Shown: positions 1-8,006 of the stretch, piece by piece | How the letters are laid out: each line of letters opens with the position of its first letter | Numbering within the stretch: position 1 is the stretch's first letter | NCBI RefSeq assembly: GCF_004684205.1 | Contig: NZ_SRIO01000001.1 | Coordinates: 124,001 to 188,000, forward strand | Reading direction: 5' to 3' | Source: Candidatus Macondimonas diazotrophica | GTDB taxonomy: Bacteria > Pseudomonadota > Gammaproteobacteria > UBA5335 | DNA length: 64,000 nucleotides | Made by a program: the position numbers and the translations under genes | Notes under the pieces: model-generated | Database searches by the model: none | Told to the model about the DNA's origin: nothing | The model's input: only the letters and a program-made list of their open reading frames with translations

Positions 1-450
1 CAGAACCCGCTGGATGTGCTCCCACTCGAGTCGCCGGACCGACAGCGGTTCCGCCTCCGTGACCGGAACGGCTGTCTCGCCGCCACCTGGCGCGTGCCCG
101 AAAGCACGCACGATGGCATCGGCATCCACCGGCTTGGGCAGATAATACGCCGCGCCCAGCTTGATGGCATCGATCGCGGTCGCGATGCTGGCATATCCCG
201 TCAGGACGACGATACGGATGCTGGGATTGATCTCACGCAATGGCTCGATCAAATCGAGCCCAGACTCGCCTTCAAGCAGACGCAGGTCGAGTACCGCATG
301 GGTTGGATGGTGTTGACGCGCCAATTGCAGCGCCTGCGCCCCCTCCCGGGCCCAGTTCACCATGAACCCACGGCGAGCGAGCGCCCGGGCCATGACCGCC
401 CCGAAGACCTCGTCATCATCAACCAACAATAGGCGCGATTCCATGTCCAT
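1..450 (-). CDS. regA: RegA/PrrA-type response regulator (partial, 3' end beyond window)
   Basis: Cytoplasmic response regulator, partner of the adjacent RegB kinase in redox control of transcription. About 150 residues are visible, reading off the left edge. An acidic pocket (DDDE, residues 11-14), the phospho-acceptor D55 in AVLDLRL, T84 in LTGYAS and K106 in LPKPVD make a complete receiver domain. The sequence after the receiver continues toward the expected Fis-type helix-turn-helix but is cut off. The family is normally about 180 residues, so little is missing. ATG at 450 and ATG at 444 are both possible starts; either lies inside the 3' end of regB, giving a 26-32 bp overlap and likely translational coupling. 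The assignment rests on receiver sequence plus neighbour. Confidence 0.88.
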   Translation of the reverse strand, partial: MDMESRLLLVDDDEVFGAVMARALARRGFMVNWAREGAQALQLARQHHPTHAVLDLRLLEGESGLDLIEPLREINPSIRIVVLTGYASIATAIDAIKLGAAYYLPKPVDADAIVRAFGHAPGGGETAVPVTEAEPLSVRRLEWEHIQRVL

Positions 451-1750
451 CCTCGCTGGCATGACTCATTTCCCGCGCGGCAGCCGGCGCCAGCACCGGA
501 AGCGTCACCCGCGCACAACTGCCATGGCCACGGCTGAATTCCAGTGCCAACTCCCCGCCCATGCGCCGGATCACGCTCTGAGCCAGAAACAAGCCGAGAC
601 CATGACCGCTCGGCTTTCCGCTGACCCCGCGTCGTCCCAGGTGGGGAAGCAGATCGGCCGACACACCGGGGCCCTCGTCCCGTATCGACAGATGCAGCCA
701 CCGGACATCCCAATCGATCTCGATACCAATCGGTTGTGGACTTGCATCGGCTGCATTGTTGAGCAAACTGATCACCGATTGGATCAGCGTCTCCTCGATC
801 ACCAGATCGGGACCGGGCGGCGGTTTGGCCCAGGCAACCCGCACCGGATGATCCGACCGAAGCGCCTTGAAGCGTTCGAGCGTCTGACGCAGCAGATGTT
901 CGGTGTTTCCGACCCCCGCCCCTTCACCCCGCAGTTCGCCGCCGGCGGCAAGCACACGACCGAGGCTCTCGCGGCAACGCAGCACCTGGGACTTGAGCAG
1001 CGCCAAATCATCCTGAACCGCTGGCTCATCCGGACATCGCTCACTCAGTTCGTCGACCAATACGGTCATGGAGGACAGCGGCGTTCCGAGCTCGTGCGCC
1101 GCACCGGCAGCCAAAGCCCCCAAGGCGACGACTTGCTGATCGCGCAAAGCTGCCTCCCGCGCAAGTGCCAGAACCTCCTCTCGCTCACGCAGCTCCTCGG
1201 CCATGGCGGCGACAAAAAACGCCATCACGCCGGCAGCCAGCACGAAGCTGCCCCACATCCCGAACAAATGCAGATTGAACGAATCATGCGCCATCGCCGG
1301 CGAGTGAGCCAGGGGAATGTTCCAGAACATCAGCGCCGTATAACAAGCCACACTCGCCAGGGCGAGAGTTCCGGTGTCGCGCGCCGGCAAGGTCGACGCC
1401 GCAACCGCCAAGGGAAGCAGATAGAGCGATGCGAAAGGATTGGCATGCCCCCCCGTGACGTACAGCAGTGCCGTCAATCCCGCGATATCGACCAGCAGAT
1501 GACGCAGAAACCGCGGACGGCTGACCGAATCGATGTGTTGCGTCAGGCGCCACGCACTGGCGTTGTCGATAACCATGACGCCCAAAATGATCAGCGGCAG
1601 CCCCAGCGGCACCGCCAAGCCGAGCAACCAGTGCGCCACGACCACCACCGCGGCCAGACCAAAATGCGCCGTACCACGCAGCAGGACCAACCGGTGCAGA
1701 TTGTTGGCCGGGACGTGTGTCTGGCCGCGCAATGACTGGTGTGGATTCAT
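419..1750 (-). CDS. regB: RegB/PrrB-type redox sensor histidine kinase
   Basis: Membrane histidine kinase that in the RegB family senses quinone pool and thiol redox state and phosphorylates RegA. From the ATG at 1750 it is 443 residues. Several hydrophobic segments fill the N-terminal half. The family ubiquinone-site heptapeptide GGxxNPF appears as GGHANPF near residues 100-106. The H-box is AAHELGTPL with H about 219. The redox cysteine of the family is present in VLRCRESLG at about residue 259. N- and G-box ATPase motifs follow (NNAADA; DEGPGV; GHGLGLFLA). An in-frame TTG at 1792 is an alternative start but lies upstream of a TATAAT-like box. The order regB-regA is as in proteobacterial Reg systems. 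Confidence 0.9.
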   Translation of the reverse strand: MNPHQSLRGQTHVPANNLHRLVLLRGTAHFGLAAVVVVAHWLLGLAVPLGLPLIILGVMVIDNASAWRLTQHIDSVSRPRFLRHLLVDIAGLTALLYVTGGHANPFASLYLLPLAVAASTLPARDTGTLALASVACYTALMFWNIPLAHSPAMAHDSFNLHLFGMWGSFVLAAGVMAFFVAAMAEELREREEVLALAREAALRDQQVVALGALAAGAAHELGTPLSSMTVLVDELSERCPDEPAVQDDLALLKSQVLRCRESLGRVLAAGGELRGEGAGVGNTEHLLRQTLERFKALRSDHPVRVAWAKPPPGPDLVIEETLIQSVISLLNNAADASPQPIGIEIDWDVRWLHLSIRDEGPGVSADLLPHLGRRGVSGKPSGHGLGLFLAQSVIRRMGGELALEFSRGHGSCARVTLPVLAPAAAREMSHASEDGHGIAPIVG

Positions 1751-1756
1751 CTGGTG

Positions 1757-1762
1757 ATTATA
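1757..1762 (-). promoter_or_regulatory. Candidate -10 box for regB
   Basis: On the minus strand this reads TATAAT, a perfect -10 hexamer, six bases before the first ATG of regB. No -35 match is seen 16-18 bases upstream and no Shine-Dalgarno precedes the ATG. If real, transcription would begin at or next to the start codon, giving a leaderless mRNA. It could equally be a chance match. Confidence 0.35.
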
Positions 1763-1811
1763 CGGCGCCAGGCCGATCGCCCGCTGCGGCAAATGGCCGC
1801 ATCCAGAACCA

Positions 1812-2429
1812 TCAACGCATGACGCGAATCGCGATGCCCTCTGTCGCAGAGCTGTGATGTGTGGCAGGACGCTGCAAGCCAGCCTCGACCCGATCGCGGG
1901 TGGTCGGATCAGTGAGGTGCTCGATCAGGAAGAGGGCGAAATCCATTGCGGTGCCTGGCCCGCGAGAGGTGATGATGCGCCCATCCATGACCACACTGGC
2001 CGCTGCCTCGATCTCTACGCCGGGAATCTCAAGAGGTTCGAGAAACCCGGGATAGGCGGCAACACGGCGATGATCCAGCAGACCCAGCCGCCCCAACACG
2101 GTGGGTGCCGCACAGATCGCTGCCACGCAGCGTCCCTCCCGAATCTGCTGCATGAGGAGTTCGCCAATTCGGTCACTCTCGCTCAATCGTCGCGCGCCCT
2201 CGGCGCCGCCTGGAAGTACGATCAGATCGAAAGACTCGCCCCCGATCGAATCAAGCGCAATATCGGGCAGCAGCCGCACACCGCGGCTGGCAGTCACCGG
2301 GCCGGGCTCGAGACCTGCCACCGTGACTGCCACGTCCGCGCGGCGCAGCAGATCGATGATGGTGACGGCCTCAAGCTCTTCGCAGCCATCGGCCAACACC
2401 ACCAACACGCGAGGGATGCGATCGGACAT
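1812..2429 (-). CDS. DJ-1/PfpI family protein (YajL/ThiJ-like)
   Basis: Small cytoplasmic protein of the DJ-1 superfamily, whose members act as oxidative-stress chaperones or glyoxalase/deglycase-type enzymes; the substrate cannot be read from sequence. From ATG at 2429 it is 205 residues. The reactive cysteine is C106 in AAICAAP, and the conserved acid that tunes it is E18 in DGCEELE; both match the residue numbers of human DJ-1. The C-terminal half has the usual SRGPGTAMDFAL segment. A GTG at 2444 would overlap the upstream protease stop by four bases (GTGA) and is an alternative start. It is downstream of, and probably cotranscribed with, the S41 protease. Confidence 0.85.
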   Translation of the reverse strand: MSDRIPRVLVVLADGCEELEAVTIIDLLRRADVAVTVAGLEPGPVTASRGVRLLPDIALDSIGGESFDLIVLPGGAEGARRLSESDRIGELLMQQIREGRCVAAICAAPTVLGRLGLLDHRRVAAYPGFLEPLEIPGVEIEAAASVVMDGRIITSRGPGTAMDFALFLIEHLTDPTTRDRVEAGLQRPATHHSSATEGIAIRVMR

Positions 2430-2440
2430 GGCCTTCCCGC

Positions 2441-3748
2441 TCACCGCCGCGACTGCAGCAGCGTCATCCCCTTGAGCAGGTTGAGCGCTTCATACAGCTG
2501 ATAGTCCGCTGCGACCAAGCCCCCATCGGCTTCGTCCGCTTCCGCGGGCACACCGCCCGAAACCGGCTTGGCTTCCGGCGCCAAACGTCCACTGAGCTCG
2601 GACTCGCGCACCGGACCGATCGCTTGCTCTACCCTGCTCACCTTCACCGGCTGCAAGGGGATGTCCGGTTCGATGCCTTCAGCCTGAATCGAGCGCCCAT
2701 TGGGCGTGTAATACCGCGCGGTGGTGAGCTTGATTGCATCGCCGCTCGGCAAGGGCAAGACGGTCTGCACCGAACCCTTCCCAAAGCTGCGAGTCCCCAC
2801 GACCAGCGCCCGCTTGTTGTCCTGCAACGCACCGGCGACGATCTCGGAGGCCGATGCCGAACCGCCGTTGATCAGGACCACCATGGGGGCGCCCAGCAGA
2901 TCGTCACCGGGGCGAGCCTGGAAATTCTGACGACCGGCGCCATTTCGGCCCTGCGTATAGACCACCAATCCAGAATCCTGAAACACATCGGCGACTTCCA
3001 CCGCGGCCGTCAGCAGACCGCCCGGATTATTACGCAGATCCAATACCAGACCGCGCAGCGGGCCCTTGTTTTCGCTCACCAGTTTCTTCAGGGCGTCTTC
3101 CAAATCCTTGCCGGCATCATTGCGGAACTGCGTGATACGGACATAGCCGTATCCAGGTTCCAACACACGCCGCTTGATGCTTTGGACATTGATCACGTCC
3201 CGAGTCAGGGTCACGACAAACGGCGCATCCAGCTTTTCTCTCAGGATGGTGAGACGAATCGAGGTTCCCGGTTCGCCCCGCATGCGGTTGACCGCATCGT
3301 TGAGGGTCAAGCCTTTGACCTGGGTGTCATCGAGCTTGATGATGAGATCACCGGGCTGCAGACCGGCCTTGGCCGCCGGGGTATCGTCAATCGGTGCGAC
3401 GACCCGGACGAACCCGTCCTCCATCTGCACTTCGATACCCAAGCCGCCGAACCGGCCGCTGGTATTGATCTGCATTTCCTTGAACTCGGAGGCGTCGAGA
3501 TAGGCCGAGTGCGGATCAAGGCCGGAGAGCATGCCGCGGACAGCGTTCTGGATCAGCGTTCCTTCATCGATCGGTTCGACATATTCCTGCTTGACCCGCT
3601 CCAAGATCTCCACGAAATTGCGAATATCGTCGAGCGGGACTTTCTGCGTCCCAGCCCGATCCGCCAGGACGCCCTGGCCCACACTGAGACCGACACCCAG
3701 CAACAGTCCCAACAAAAGGAACCACCCACCGTGTCCTTTGGAATTCAT
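2441..3748 (-). CDS. ctpA: S41 family C-terminal processing peptidase (CtpA/Prc type)
   Basis: Periplasmic serine protease that trims or degrades exported proteins from the C-terminus. The 435 residues begin with a signal or anchor segment (hydrophobic residues 9-27). A PDZ domain lies around residues 95-180 (GGLGIEV; AGLQPGDLI). The S41 catalytic core follows, with nucleophile S299 in GGSASASE and general-base K324 in SFGKGSVQ, a spacing of 25 residues as in E. coli Prc. Length fits the short CtpA class rather than the 680-residue Prc. It follows envC on the same strand after about 150 bp. In many proteobacteria envC and ctpA are neighbours and both act in cell-wall turnover, so a shared envelope role is likely. 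Confidence 0.92.
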   Translation of the reverse strand: MNSKGHGGWFLLLGLLLGVGLSVGQGVLADRAGTQKVPLDDIRNFVEILERVKQEYVEPIDEGTLIQNAVRGMLSGLDPHSAYLDASEFKEMQINTSGRFGGLGIEVQMEDGFVRVVAPIDDTPAAKAGLQPGDLIIKLDDTQVKGLTLNDAVNRMRGEPGTSIRLTILREKLDAPFVVTLTRDVINVQSIKRRVLEPGYGYVRITQFRNDAGKDLEDALKKLVSENKGPLRGLVLDLRNNPGGLLTAAVEVADVFQDSGLVVYTQGRNGAGRQNFQARPGDDLLGAPMVVLINGGSASASEIVAGALQDNKRALVVGTRSFGKGSVQTVLPLPSGDAIKLTTARYYTPNGRSIQAEGIEPDIPLQPVKVSRVEQAIGPVRESELSGRLAPEAKPVSGGVPAEADEADGGLVAADYQLYEALNLLKGMTLLQSRR

Positions 3749-3898
3749 GGTACGCCCTTGATGACTTCAGAAAGACAAGTCCTTGGTCCTGTCCCACTTG
3801 ATGGATATCAAAATGCAGAGCCGCGGATCCGATCACACTATAACGCGATTTCTGGCTTTTACGACGGATTCACACCCTTCTCGCACGCGCGGTGAGCG

Positions 3899-5062
3899 CT
3901 ATTTCGTCGCCGCCAGCCAACGCTCGGGATTGACTGGATTTCCACCCTGCCGGATCTCGAAATACAGCGCCGGGGTCTGGCGCCCACCGCTGATCCCGAC
4001 CCGCCCCAGCATATCCCCAGCACGCACCCGCTCCCCGGGACGCCGCACCAAGGACTGGTTGTGACCATACAGGCTCAGAAAACCGCCCCCGTGGTCCACG
4101 ATTCCGACCAGTCCGTAATAGGGCATCCAGGCCGCAAACAAGACCTCGCCGTCCGCCACAGCGCGCACCGGGGTTCCCTCGGCTGCTCCAATCAACAGAC
4201 CTTGCCACTGCATGCGTCCTTCCTGCCGCTGCGTCCCGAAGCGCGCCTGCACCGTGCCGGGCACCGGCCAACCCAAGCGTCCCTTGAGGCGCCGAATCGG
4301 TCCTTTTGGGAAAAGCGCTGCGATTTCCGGCGCGGAAGCTGAACTGCCGGTGGCGCTGGATGCGAAGGGCTGTGCCGCTGCAGGCAAGGCAGTAACGACC
4401 GCCTCCAGGCGCGCCCGATCCTGGCGCAGCCGATCCAATGCCTCGGCCCGCCCGGCCACCGTCCCAGCCAGCCGCTTAACCGCGCGTTCGCGCTCGGCCC
4501 GCGCATGACGCAGATTTTCGGTGATCTCCCGTTGTTCCGCCACCAAACGCGCAGCCACCGCCTGGGTCTTGCGCGCGGCCTCATGAAGGCTCGTCAATTC
4601 CGCAAGTTGCGTGCGCGCGCCCTCGATCCGGCTGACTTGCGAATGCTGAAGGTACTGCAGGTAGGACAGCATGCGCCCGGTTTGCGCAGGGTCCGCCGGG
4701 CTCAGCAGCACCTTGAGCCATGGGTCGTCACCCATCGCCTGACGCGCCCGAAGCTGTGCTGCCAACATGGCGCGGTTGTCACGCAGACGAAGCTGTTGGC
4801 GGCGGATATCGGCGTTGATCTGTTCAAGCTCTCGGCGCGTCGCGTCCTGCTGGGCCTCCAGCTCGCTCTGCTTCCGAGCCGCGTCGGCCAAGGCCTGCTC
4901 CGAGCGCCGTAATGCGGCCACCGCTCGACCATGGGTGGACCGGTCCTTTTCGATCTGGCGTTCGAGCGTGGCCATACGTTTTTCGATGGTCGCAAGACGC
5001 GCTTCATCGGTATCCGCCATGCCGGAGGTCGATATTCCGAGACAGACGAGGCCTGCGATCAT
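3899..5062 (-). CDS. envC: EnvC-like murein hydrolase activator (degenerate LytM/M23 domain)
   Basis: Periplasmic activator of division amidases (EnvC/YibP family). From ATG at 5062 the product is 387 residues: a signal segment ending near SGMADT, a long coiled coil rich in E, R and Q (about residues 20-240), and a C-terminal LytM domain. The LytM zinc ligands are not conserved: the usual HxH (as in PHLHFE) reads ALYFE, and the first histidine site is Q in MQWQGLL. A hydrolase therefore looks inactive, as known for EnvC activators. The open frame extends to 5251, but that would overlap the divergent yibN. The 5062 start leaves few positive charges before the hydrophobic stretch, so the exact start is uncertain. 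Confidence 0.88.
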   Translation of the reverse strand: MIAGLVCLGISTSGMADTDEARLATIEKRMATLERQIEKDRSTHGRAVAALRRSEQALADAARKQSELEAQQDATRRELEQINADIRRQQLRLRDNRAMLAAQLRARQAMGDDPWLKVLLSPADPAQTGRMLSYLQYLQHSQVSRIEGARTQLAELTSLHEAARKTQAVAARLVAEQREITENLRHARAERERAVKRLAGTVAGRAEALDRLRQDRARLEAVVTALPAAAQPFASSATGSSASAPEIAALFPKGPIRRLKGRLGWPVPGTVQARFGTQRQEGRMQWQGLLIGAAEGTPVRAVADGEVLFAAWMPYYGLVGIVDHGGGFLSLYGHNQSLVRRPGERVRAGDMLGRVGISGGRQTPALYFEIRQGGNPVNPERWLAATK

Positions 5063-5106
5063 GATGATTCGAATGCGCCGGGTATCTGAGCGGATGGCGC
5101 CAAAGC

Positions 5107-5112
5107 TATAAT
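5107..5112 (+). promoter_or_regulatory. Candidate -10 box upstream of yibN-grxC-secB-gpsA
   Basis: TATAAT on the plus strand, 59 bases before the yibN-like start and inside the 109-bp gap to the divergent envC. No clear -35 hexamer is seen at 16-18 bases. Position and direction fit a promoter for the four-gene plus-strand operon. Confidence 0.35.
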
Positions 5113-5171
5113 GGTGCGACAAATGCCCGCCAAAGGGACCTCTTGCTTTTGCCATACGCCGGATAATCCGA

Positions 5172-5594
5172 ATGTCCATCATGTCTTTCATCATCGCCCA
5201 TCCCGTCCTTTTCGGCGCGCTCGGGCTTGTTCTAATCGCCATCGTTGTCATGGAGATCCAGCGGGCACGCCGAGTCGGGGGCGGCGTCGATCCCGCTACA
5301 GCGGTTCAGATGATCAATCGCGAAGACGCCTGGGTACTGGATGTACGGGATTCCGGCACATTCAAACAAGGCCACATCGTCGAGGCGAAAAATATACCTG
5401 AAGCGCGCCTGGATGAATCCCTGGCAAGTCTCGAGCCCCAAAAGGATCGACCGGTAATCGTTTGCTGCGAAGCCGGTATTCGCGCGGCCTCGGTGGTCAC
5501 CCGGCTGTCTCAGGCCGGATTCAGTCGGCCGGTGTTATTGCGCGGCGGGCTGCGGGCCTGGCGCGAAGCCGAGCTTCCACTGGAAAAGCGCTGA
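5172..5594 (+). CDS. yibN: Membrane-anchored rhodanese-like protein (YibN type)
   Basis: Single rhodanese domain with an N-terminal membrane anchor, 140 residues. The hydrophobic helix covers about residues 5-27. The sulfurtransferase core follows, with WVLDVRD, FKQGHI and the active-site loop VCCEAGIRA, whose cysteine carries the persulfide in this family. It heads the order yibN-grxC-secB-gpsA, the same as in E. coli, which makes this the YibN orthologue. The cysteine tandem (CC) means either residue may be the nucleophile. A second ATG nine bases downstream (5181) is an equally possible start. The physiological substrate is not known. Confidence 0.9.
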   Translation: MSIMSFIIAHPVLFGALGLVLIAIVVMEIQRARRVGGGVDPATAVQMINREDAWVLDVRDSGTFKQGHIVEAKNIPEARLDESLASLEPQKDRPVIVCCEAGIRAASVVTRLSQAGFSRPVLLRGGLRAWREAELPLEKR

Positions 5595-5601
5595 CACGAC
5601 C

Positions 5602-5856
5602 ATGAAGGTTGAGCTGTTCACATTATCTTGGTGTCCTTATTGCCTGAGGGCCCGCGCGTTACTCGACCGCTACGGCGTCGAGTATGAAGACATTCCCCTT
5701 GATGGCGATCCGGATCGGCGAAAAGCGATCCAAGCCCGCAGCGGCCGCACGACGCTGCCTCAGTTGTTCGTGGATGGTCGCCATATCGGGGATTGCGAAG
5801 AAATGCTCGCCTTGGATCGGTCCGGCCGATTGCACAAGATTCTGCGTCCTGAATGA
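5602..5856 (+). CDS. grxC: Glutaredoxin 3 (GrxC)
   Basis: Small cytoplasmic dithiol glutaredoxin, 84 residues, the usual length for GrxC. The redox motif CPYC is at residues 11-14 (SWCPYCLRAR). The glutathione-binding TLPQLFVDG loop with cis-proline and the GDCEEM segment are intact. It reduces protein disulfides and mixed glutathione disulfides. It starts seven bases after the rhodanese stop and precedes secB, so it belongs to the yibN-grxC-secB-gpsA operon. Confidence 0.95.
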   Translation: MKVELFTLSWCPYCLRARALLDRYGVEYEDIPLDGDPDRRKAIQARSGRTTLPQLFVDGRHIGDCEEMLALDRSGRLHKILRPE

Positions 5857-5910
5857 ACGGCGGCCTCCCGCAAGACCGGGCCTCCATTTTAAATATTCTT
5901 AAAGGAAACA

Positions 5911-6384
5911 ATGCCCATGCAACCGATCCAAGACAGTTCAAGTGCGCGCCAGCTACAGATCCTCAAGCTGTATCTGAAGGATGCTTCTTTCGAACTGCCG
6001 ATGGGCGCGGCGCTGTTCGGCCTGAACGCCCAACCGGCCATGAAAGTGGACATGGACCATAACGCCACTCAGATCAATGCGGAGCAGTATGAAGCGGTGC
6101 TTCGCGTTTCGGTGACCGCGCAGATCGAGGGCAAGACTGCTTTCATGGTGGAAGTCCATCAGGCAGGGTTGTTCCTGGTCAAAGGACTCAACACCATGGA
6201 GCTCGACGCGGTGACGAATGCCTTTTTCCCGAACGCCCTGTTTCCCTATGCCCGAGAAGCAGTCTCGGACCTGGTCGGCAAGGGTGGATTGCCGCAGCTG
6301 CTGCTGGCACCGGTGAATTTCGATCTGTTGTATGCCCAACGCCTGCAGCAGCGCCAGGCCGGCGCCGCGAAGCCCACGGCCTGA
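5911..6384 (+). CDS. secB: SecB protein-export chaperone
   Basis: Cytoplasmic tetrameric chaperone that holds presecretory proteins unfolded and hands them to SecA. The 157 residues align along the family's normal length. Visible hallmarks include the start of strand 1 (LKLYLKDASFELP), AGLFLVKG, and the conserved region NALFPYAREAVSDLVGKGG followed by LAPVNFDLLY. An AAAGGA Shine-Dalgarno sits a few bases before the ATG. It lies between grxC and gpsA as in E. coli. Confidence 0.97.
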   Translation: MPMQPIQDSSSARQLQILKLYLKDASFELPMGAALFGLNAQPAMKVDMDHNATQINAEQYEAVLRVSVTAQIEGKTAFMVEVHQAGLFLVKGLNTMELDAVTNAFFPNALFPYAREAVSDLVGKGGLPQLLLAPVNFDLLYAQRLQQRQAGAAKPTA

Positions 6385-6400
6385 GCGGTTCCAGCCGAGC

Positions 6401-7414
6401 ATGACGGAAACTCGTGCCCCACAGGCCATCGTGGTGCTGGGCGCCGGATCCTGGGGAACGGCCCTGGCCATCCACCTGGCCCGCCAGGGCCATCCGGTGA
6501 CGCTCTGGGCGCATCGCCCCGAACATGCCACCACCTTGGCCACCGCGCGGCGCAATACCCGCTACCTGCCCGACGCCGAGTTCCCCGATGGCCTCTCGGT
6601 GCAAGGCGATCTTGCGGCTGCGGTGTACGACCGTGATCTGCTGCTCGTCGCGGTGCCGAGCCATGCGCTGCGCGACGTGCTCCGCCGTCTCCAGCCCTTG
6701 ATTGGCACCGAAACCCGCCTAATCTGGGCCACTAAGGGGCTGGAACAGGGCAGTTGCCACCTCCCCCACCAGGTGGTGGAAGAAACACTGGGCGCCCGAT
6801 CCATGGCGGCACTCTCCGGACCGACGTTCGCCCGGGAAGTTGCGGCCGGCCTCCCGGCCGCCGTCGCCGTGGCCTCGCGCGACCAGCATTTCGCCCGGGA
6901 GGTCGCCGAGCTGTTCCATGACGGCCGCTTCCGTGCCTACACCAGCCCGGATCTGGTCGGCGTCGAAATCGGTGGCGCGGTCAAGAATGTCCTGGCCATC
7001 GCCACCGGCGCCGCCGATGGACTGCGTTTCGGCGCCAACAGCCGGGCGGCACTGATCACCCGCGGATTGGCCGAGATTATGCGCCTGGGACTGGCGCTGG
7101 GCGGACAAGCGTCGACCTTCATGGGCTTGGCGGGGTTGGGCGATCTGGTCCTCACCTGCACCGACGACCAGTCGCGCAACCGCCGCATGGGTCTGGCCCT
7201 GGCGCGCGGGCTGTCGAGCAGCCAGGCGCAGCAGGAAATCGGCCAGGTGGTCGAAGGAGTCCAGGCGGCCTCGGCGGTGTGGACAATGGCTCAGCGCGAA
7301 GGCGTGCGCATGCCCATCACCGAACAGGTTTATCGCATTCTTTATGAAGGGCTGAGCCCCCATGAGGCGGTGGAAATCCTGACTCAGGGCCCTGCCAAAC
7401 CGGAGTTTCTGTAA
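6401..7414 (+). CDS. gpsA: NAD(P)-dependent glycerol-3-phosphate dehydrogenase (GpsA)
   Basis: Reduces dihydroxyacetone phosphate to sn-glycerol-3-phosphate for phospholipid synthesis. From ATG at 6401 it is 337 residues. The Rossmann loop GAGSWGTALA is at the N-terminus. The family segments LSGPTFAREVA, EIGGAVKNVLAIATG (with the catalytic lysine) and GLAGLGDLVLTCT are intact. The open frame extends upstream into secB, but the ATG 16 bases after the secB stop gives a product starting at the conserved core. It is the last gene of the yibN operon and converges on trmL 50 bp away. Confidence 0.96.
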   Translation: MTETRAPQAIVVLGAGSWGTALAIHLARQGHPVTLWAHRPEHATTLATARRNTRYLPDAEFPDGLSVQGDLAAAVYDRDLLLVAVPSHALRDVLRRLQPLIGTETRLIWATKGLEQGSCHLPHQVVEETLGARSMAALSGPTFAREVAAGLPAAVAVASRDQHFAREVAELFHDGRFRAYTSPDLVGVEIGGAVKNVLAIATGAADGLRFGANSRAALITRGLAEIMRLGLALGGQASTFMGLAGLGDLVLTCTDDQSRNRRMGLALARGLSSSQAQQEIGQVVEGVQAASAVWTMAQREGVRMPITEQVYRILYEGLSPHEAVEILTQGPAKPEFL

Positions 7415-7465
7415 GCTCCTGCTCACCGGTGCCGACAGTCGTCGGTTGCCAGCCTCTGCACCGGA

Positions 7466-7984
7466 TCATTCGGCGCCTGGAAATCCCCACTGGCGCCAGG
7501 CTTCGAACACACTCACGGCCACGGCATTGGACAGGTTCAGGCTGCGATTTCCCGGCCGCATCGGCAGGCGAAGGATGCAATCTTGCGGCAACGTCGCCAG
7601 CACAGCTTCGGGCAGACCGCGGCTCTCCGGACCAAACAACAAGGCATCACCCGGCTCAAAGCGGGCATCGAACAGACTGCCCTTGCCCCGGGTCGACAGC
7701 GCAAATAGTCGCCTGGGCCGGACACGTTCCAGGCAGGCCGTCAGACCGGCATGTTCTTCGATGACGGTCAACTCCCGATAATCCAGTCCCGCCCGGCGCA
7801 GGCGCGCTTCGTCGAGCGTGAAGCCCAGCGGGTGAATCAGATGCAGGCGAGCCCCCGAATTGGCGCATAGTCGGATGACGTTGCCCGTATTGGGCGGAAT
7901 TTCCGGCTCATAGAGCAGGACATGCAGTGCCGATCCCGCTTCGTCCGTTTGAGTTGATAAGATGGCGCTCACCCTCGCATCCAT
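7466..7984 (-). CDS. trmL: tRNA (cytidine/uridine-34-2'-O)-methyltransferase TrmL
   Basis: SPOUT-class methyltransferase that 2'-O-methylates the wobble nucleotide of tRNA-Leu species. The conserved protein begins at HVLLYEPEIPPNTGN and shows the knotted SAM-binding segments LLFGPESRGLP and LRLPMRPGNRSLNLSNAVAV. From ATG at 7984 it has 172 residues, slightly longer than the usual ~155. A GTG at 7972 is another candidate. The open frame runs much further upstream but only as an antisense shadow of pyrD. The start is 22 bases from that of the divergent pyrD, so promoters must overlap coding sequence. In E. coli trmL is also near secB-gpsA. Confidence 0.9.
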   Translation of the reverse strand: MDARVSAILSTQTDEAGSALHVLLYEPEIPPNTGNVIRLCANSGARLHLIHPLGFTLDEARLRRAGLDYRELTVIEEHAGLTACLERVRPRRLFALSTRGKGSLFDARFEPGDALLFGPESRGLPEAVLATLPQDCILRLPMRPGNRSLNLSNAVAVSVFEAWRQWGFPGAE

Positions 7985-8006
7985 GTTGTTCTGGCAAGGA
8001 AAACCG

